From NCBI GenBank assembly GCA_963981525.1, contig CAXCDZ010000047.1, positions 1 to 6,364 on the forward strand: a stretch of 6,364 bases of DNA. The letters are read 5' to 3'. Of the stretch, positions 4,595 through 6,364 are shown one piece after another (within the stretch, counting starts at the first letter, position 1; every line of letters begins with the position of its first letter). The translations under genes and the position numbers were made by a program. The notes below the pieces were generated by a model. The model had not been told where the DNA came from. It ran no database searches and was given only the letters and a program-made list of their open reading frames with translations. This stretch comes from CAXCDZ01 sp963981525. Its GTDB lineage: Bacteria > Patescibacteriota > Microgenomatia > UBA1400 > UBA12108.

Positions 4595-5581
4595 ATGAAA
4601 AAAACAGCAAAAGCACACTCAAATATTGCATTAGTTAAGTACTGGGGAAAGAAAGGGGATGAGAATCTCCGATTGCCAGTTAACTCGTCAATGTCGGTGG
4701 CGCTAGATAGTGCATATACTCTAACAACGGTAGAGTGGGATGCCCAGCTAGAGCAAGATGAGGTAGGGATGATTGACGACACATTTAGTGAGAAGGAAAA
4801 AGTCAAAGTAAGTAAGCATCTTGATAGAGTACGTGAAATGGCGGGGATCACGACACGAGCGAGAGTGGTCTCAAAAAACAATTTCCCTAAGGCCGCAGGG
4901 ATGGCGTCGAGTGCGAGTGGGTTTGCGGCTCTTTCGATGGCGGCAGCGAGTGCGGCAGGACTAGAACTATCAAGTAAGGAATTATCGATACTAGCAAGAA
5001 AAGGATCTGGATCTGCAAGTAGGTCGATTCCTGGAGGGATTGCGAGATGGAATGCAGGTGAGAGTAGTGAGACGTCGTATGCGGAGAGAGTTGAGTTCCC
5101 GGAAGATTGGAAAATTAAAATTCTTCTCGTAATGGCGGAGGATACGAGTGCAAAGAAGGTGGGGAGTACTGAGGGAATGGCAATCGCGCCAACTAGCCCC
5201 TACTTTGATCTTGCAGTGAGTGAGGGCAAGAAGGATATTGAGAGAATCAAACAAGCGATGGATGAGAATAATTGGAGTGGGTTCGGGAGAGTGATTGAGA
5301 ATGAGTGTTACAGGCTCCATATGATGTGTATGACATCTCAACCAAACATTCTCTATTGGAAGGGGATGACTGTTGAGGTTTTTCAGGCTCTTTATACGTT
5401 GCGGGATGAAGGGATCGAAGCATTCTTTACGGTGGATGCGGGTCCCCATGTGCATGTAATCTGCAAGGAAGATGAGGCCGAGCAAGTCAAGGAAAAGTTG
5501 AGTGAGATTGATGGGATCAAGACTGTTGTGGAGTGTGGGGTGGGTCCTGAGGCGCGGACAGTAGAGGAGGATCTTTTTTAA
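4595..5581 (+). CDS. mvaD: Diphosphomevalonate decarboxylase
   Basis: Predicted to convert mevalonate 5-diphosphate to isopentenyl diphosphate with ATP and release of CO2, the last step of the classical mevalonate pathway. The 328-residue length is normal. Family motifs in order: AHSNIALVKYWGK (7-19) with Lys15, the nucleotide loop NFPKAAGMASSASGFAAL (96-113), RKGSGSASRSIPGGIARW (135-152) with the conserved Arg143, ENECYRLHMM (235-244), and FFTVDAGPHVHVIC (277-290) with the catalytic Asp281. Having both the Lys and the Asp argues for a decarboxylase rather than the related mevalonate 3-kinases. Use of the monophosphate (as in haloarchaeal-type enzymes) cannot be excluded from sequence alone, but the kinase just upstream favours the diphosphate. 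AGGG at 4585-4588 lies 6 nt before the ATG, one of the better ribosome binding sites here. The stop overlaps the uppS start by one base (TAATG). Confidence 0.94.
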   Translation: MKKTAKAHSNIALVKYWGKKGDENLRLPVNSSMSVALDSAYTLTTVEWDAQLEQDEVGMIDDTFSEKEKVKVSKHLDRVREMAGITTRARVVSKNNFPKAAGMASSASGFAALSMAAASAAGLELSSKELSILARKGSGSASRSIPGGIARWNAGESSETSYAERVEFPEDWKIKILLVMAEDTSAKKVGSTEGMAIAPTSPYFDLAVSEGKKDIERIKQAMDENNWSGFGRVIENECYRLHMMCMTSQPNILYWKGMTVEVFQALYTLRDEGIEAFFTVDAGPHVHVICKEDEAEQVKEKLSEIDGIKTVVECGVGPEARTVEEDLF

Positions 5582-6297
5582 TGAAATTAGATAAAACTAA
5601 GCTACCAAAGCATGTTGGAATTATTATGGATGGGAATCGGCGGTGGGCCAAAAGCCAAGGATTGGGGACAATAGCGGGACATGCGAAGGCGGTGGATAGT
5701 ACGACAGAGAATCTGATTGAGAGAGCGGGAGAGCTGGGGATCGAGTATTTGACTCTCTGGGCATTCTCGACGGAGAACTGGAATCGAGATAGAAATGAAG
5801 TTGATGGGATTATGAAGCTGTTTCGAAGAGCTCTCTCAAGTAAAGTGGAAAAGTTCTCTCAGCAGGGTGCACGATTGCAGATGATCGGAGATATGAGTAG
5901 ATTTGACGCTGACATTCAGGAGGGGATGAAGGAGGCGATGGAGGTGAGTCAAGATAACACCAAGATAGTGGTGACGTTTGCGCTAAATTATGGTGGACGA
6001 GATGAGATTTTGCGGGCGGTGAGAAAAATACTAAGTTCCGAACACTCGCTGTTGCAAGGTTCGGAACTGGGGGCTACGGAGAAGGATCTGGAGAAATATC
6101 TGGATACAGCAGGAATGCCTGATCCTGATCTGATTATTCGCACTGGCGGTGAGAAGAGACTCTCGGGATTTCTCACATGGCAGTCGGTCTACTCGGAGCT
6201 GTATTTTACTGATGTGTTGTTCCCGGACTTTTCACCGAGTGAGCTAGATAAGGCGCTGATGGAGTATGAGGAGAGGCAGAGGCGGTTTGGGAAGTAG
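5581..6297 (+). CDS. uppS: Undecaprenyl-diphosphate synthase (cis-prenyltransferase)
   Basis: Cis-prenyltransferase that adds IPP units to farnesyl diphosphate to build the C55 lipid carrier used for peptidoglycan and glycan export; it acts at the inner face of the membrane. The 238-residue product shows HVGIIMDGNRRWAKSQG (11-27) with catalytic Asp17, LTLWAFSTENWNR (57-69), FALNYGGRDEI (133-143), and IIRTGGEKRLSGFLTWQ (185-201) with Arg187, Arg193 and Ser195, then YSELYFTD (204-211) with Glu206. In RLSGF the usual Asn of RLSNF is Gly. A 35-bp perfect-arm palindrome (6034-6068) encodes the variable segment SSEHSLLQGSEL (152-163). The product length around it is about the same as in E. coli, so it replaces rather than lengthens the loop. 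Overlap with mvaD indicates coupled expression, linking precursor supply to carrier synthesis. Other cis-prenyl chain lengths are possible but less likely. Confidence 0.95.
   Translation: MKLDKTKLPKHVGIIMDGNRRWAKSQGLGTIAGHAKAVDSTTENLIERAGELGIEYLTLWAFSTENWNRDRNEVDGIMKLFRRALSSKVEKFSQQGARLQMIGDMSRFDADIQEGMKEAMEVSQDNTKIVVTFALNYGGRDEILRAVRKILSSEHSLLQGSELGATEKDLEKYLDTAGMPDPDLIIRTGGEKRLSGFLTWQSVYSELYFTDVLFPDFSPSELDKALMEYEERQRRFGK
6034..6068. repeat. Palindrome within uppS coding sequence
   Basis: AGTTCCGAAC (6034-6043) and GTTCGGAACT (6059-6068) are perfect 10-bp inverted arms around a 15-nt loop. They lie in frame in the least conserved segment of UppS, between the FALNYGG and RTGG motifs. A perfect 10-bp stem in coding sequence is unlikely by chance and suggests a small palindromic element retained in frame, as at the two idi sites. 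Confidence 0.7.
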
Positions 6298-6303
6298 GTT
6301 ATT

Positions 6304-6364
6304 GTGCGTGGCGACGCACACCCGCATTCTATTTTCTTGCTCGTCCAAGAAAACAGAATCAAAA
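6304..6364. repeat. Palindromic intergenic repeat, copy 2 (cut by window edge)
   Basis: These 61 bases match 93-153 at 58 positions, in the same orientation. The differences are C at 6322, C at 6342 and T at 6359. The stem GTGCGT (6304-6309) with ACGCAC (6314-6319) and the stem TTTTCTTG (6332-6339) with CAAGAAAA (6346-6353) are both intact, and all differences lie outside them. It begins 7 bp after the uppS stop. It may act as a transcription terminator or mRNA-stabilising hairpin there, although no U-tract directly follows the first stem. The right end of the unit lies beyond the window. Confidence 0.85.

Noticed and set aside
4991..5485. 164-codon leftward open frame inside mvaD, and similar leftward frames at 744-1157 and 1591-2013
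   Set aside because: They lie opposite well-supported genes, have no recognisable motifs and are explained by the purine-rich, stop-poor antisense strand.
93..6364. Repeat copies considered as CRISPR or as rRNA/IS ends
   Set aside because: There are only two copies 6.2 kb apart with no regularly spaced units, and no cas or transposase gene is visible in the window.

Overview
The window looks like part of a bacterial chromosome from a small-genome, uncultivated lineage. My best guess is a Candidate Phyla Radiation / Patescibacteria member of the Microgenomates type. This rests on four things: a compact mevalonate (MVA) isoprenoid cluster in a bacterium, very tight gene packing with stop/start overlaps, weak or absent Shine-Dalgarno sequences, and small lineage-specific proteins. 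The lineage is an inference; no rRNA or ribosomal protein gene is present to settle it. TGA is used as an ordinary stop, so the recoded-TGA lineages (code 25) are not indicated.

Layout. Positions 1-51 hold the start of a leftward gene cut by the window edge, with an extended -10 box just upstream (61-69). Positions 52-335 are intergenic and dominated by palindromes: an 85-bp imperfect palindromic repeat (93-177) and a second long nested inverted repeat (190-275). From 336 to 6297 every gene points right and gaps are at most 38 nt, so the block could be one operon: ECF-type sigma factor (336-872), two small membrane proteins (862-1095, 1092-1397), an unrecognised 65-residue protein (1436-1633), type 1 isopentenyl-diphosphate isomerase (1647-2246), a mevalonate kinase broken by a frameshift near its 3' end (2277-3053, with the lost tail running to 3126), a phosphomevalonate-kinase-like GHMP kinase fused to a Nudix domain (3123-4580), diphosphomevalonate decarboxylase (4595-5581) and undecaprenyl-diphosphate synthase (5581-6297). 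Immediately after the last gene a second copy of the 93-177 repeat begins (6304) and runs off the window.

How the genes work together. The kinases and the decarboxylase would take mevalonate to isopentenyl diphosphate (IPP), the isomerase would make dimethylallyl diphosphate, and UppS would elongate prenyl diphosphates to the C55 lipid carrier for cell-wall and glycan assembly. HMG-CoA synthase and reductase are not in the window. A sigma factor with two small membrane proteins at the head of the run suggests that lipid-carrier supply may be tied to an envelope signal (inference).

Most notable: (1) the mevalonate kinase frameshift at a GAGAGA microrepeat, whose restored frame ends in an ATGA overlap with the next gene; (2) the GHMP kinase-Nudix fusion, whose Nudix half looks descended from IPP isomerase but lacks its catalytic Cys and Glu; (3) an isomerase with Asn at a normally invariant metal-binding His; (4) a 61-bp repeat, 58/61 identical, flanking the whole rightward block; (5) short palindromes lying in frame inside idi and uppS, reminiscent of Rickettsia palindromic elements.
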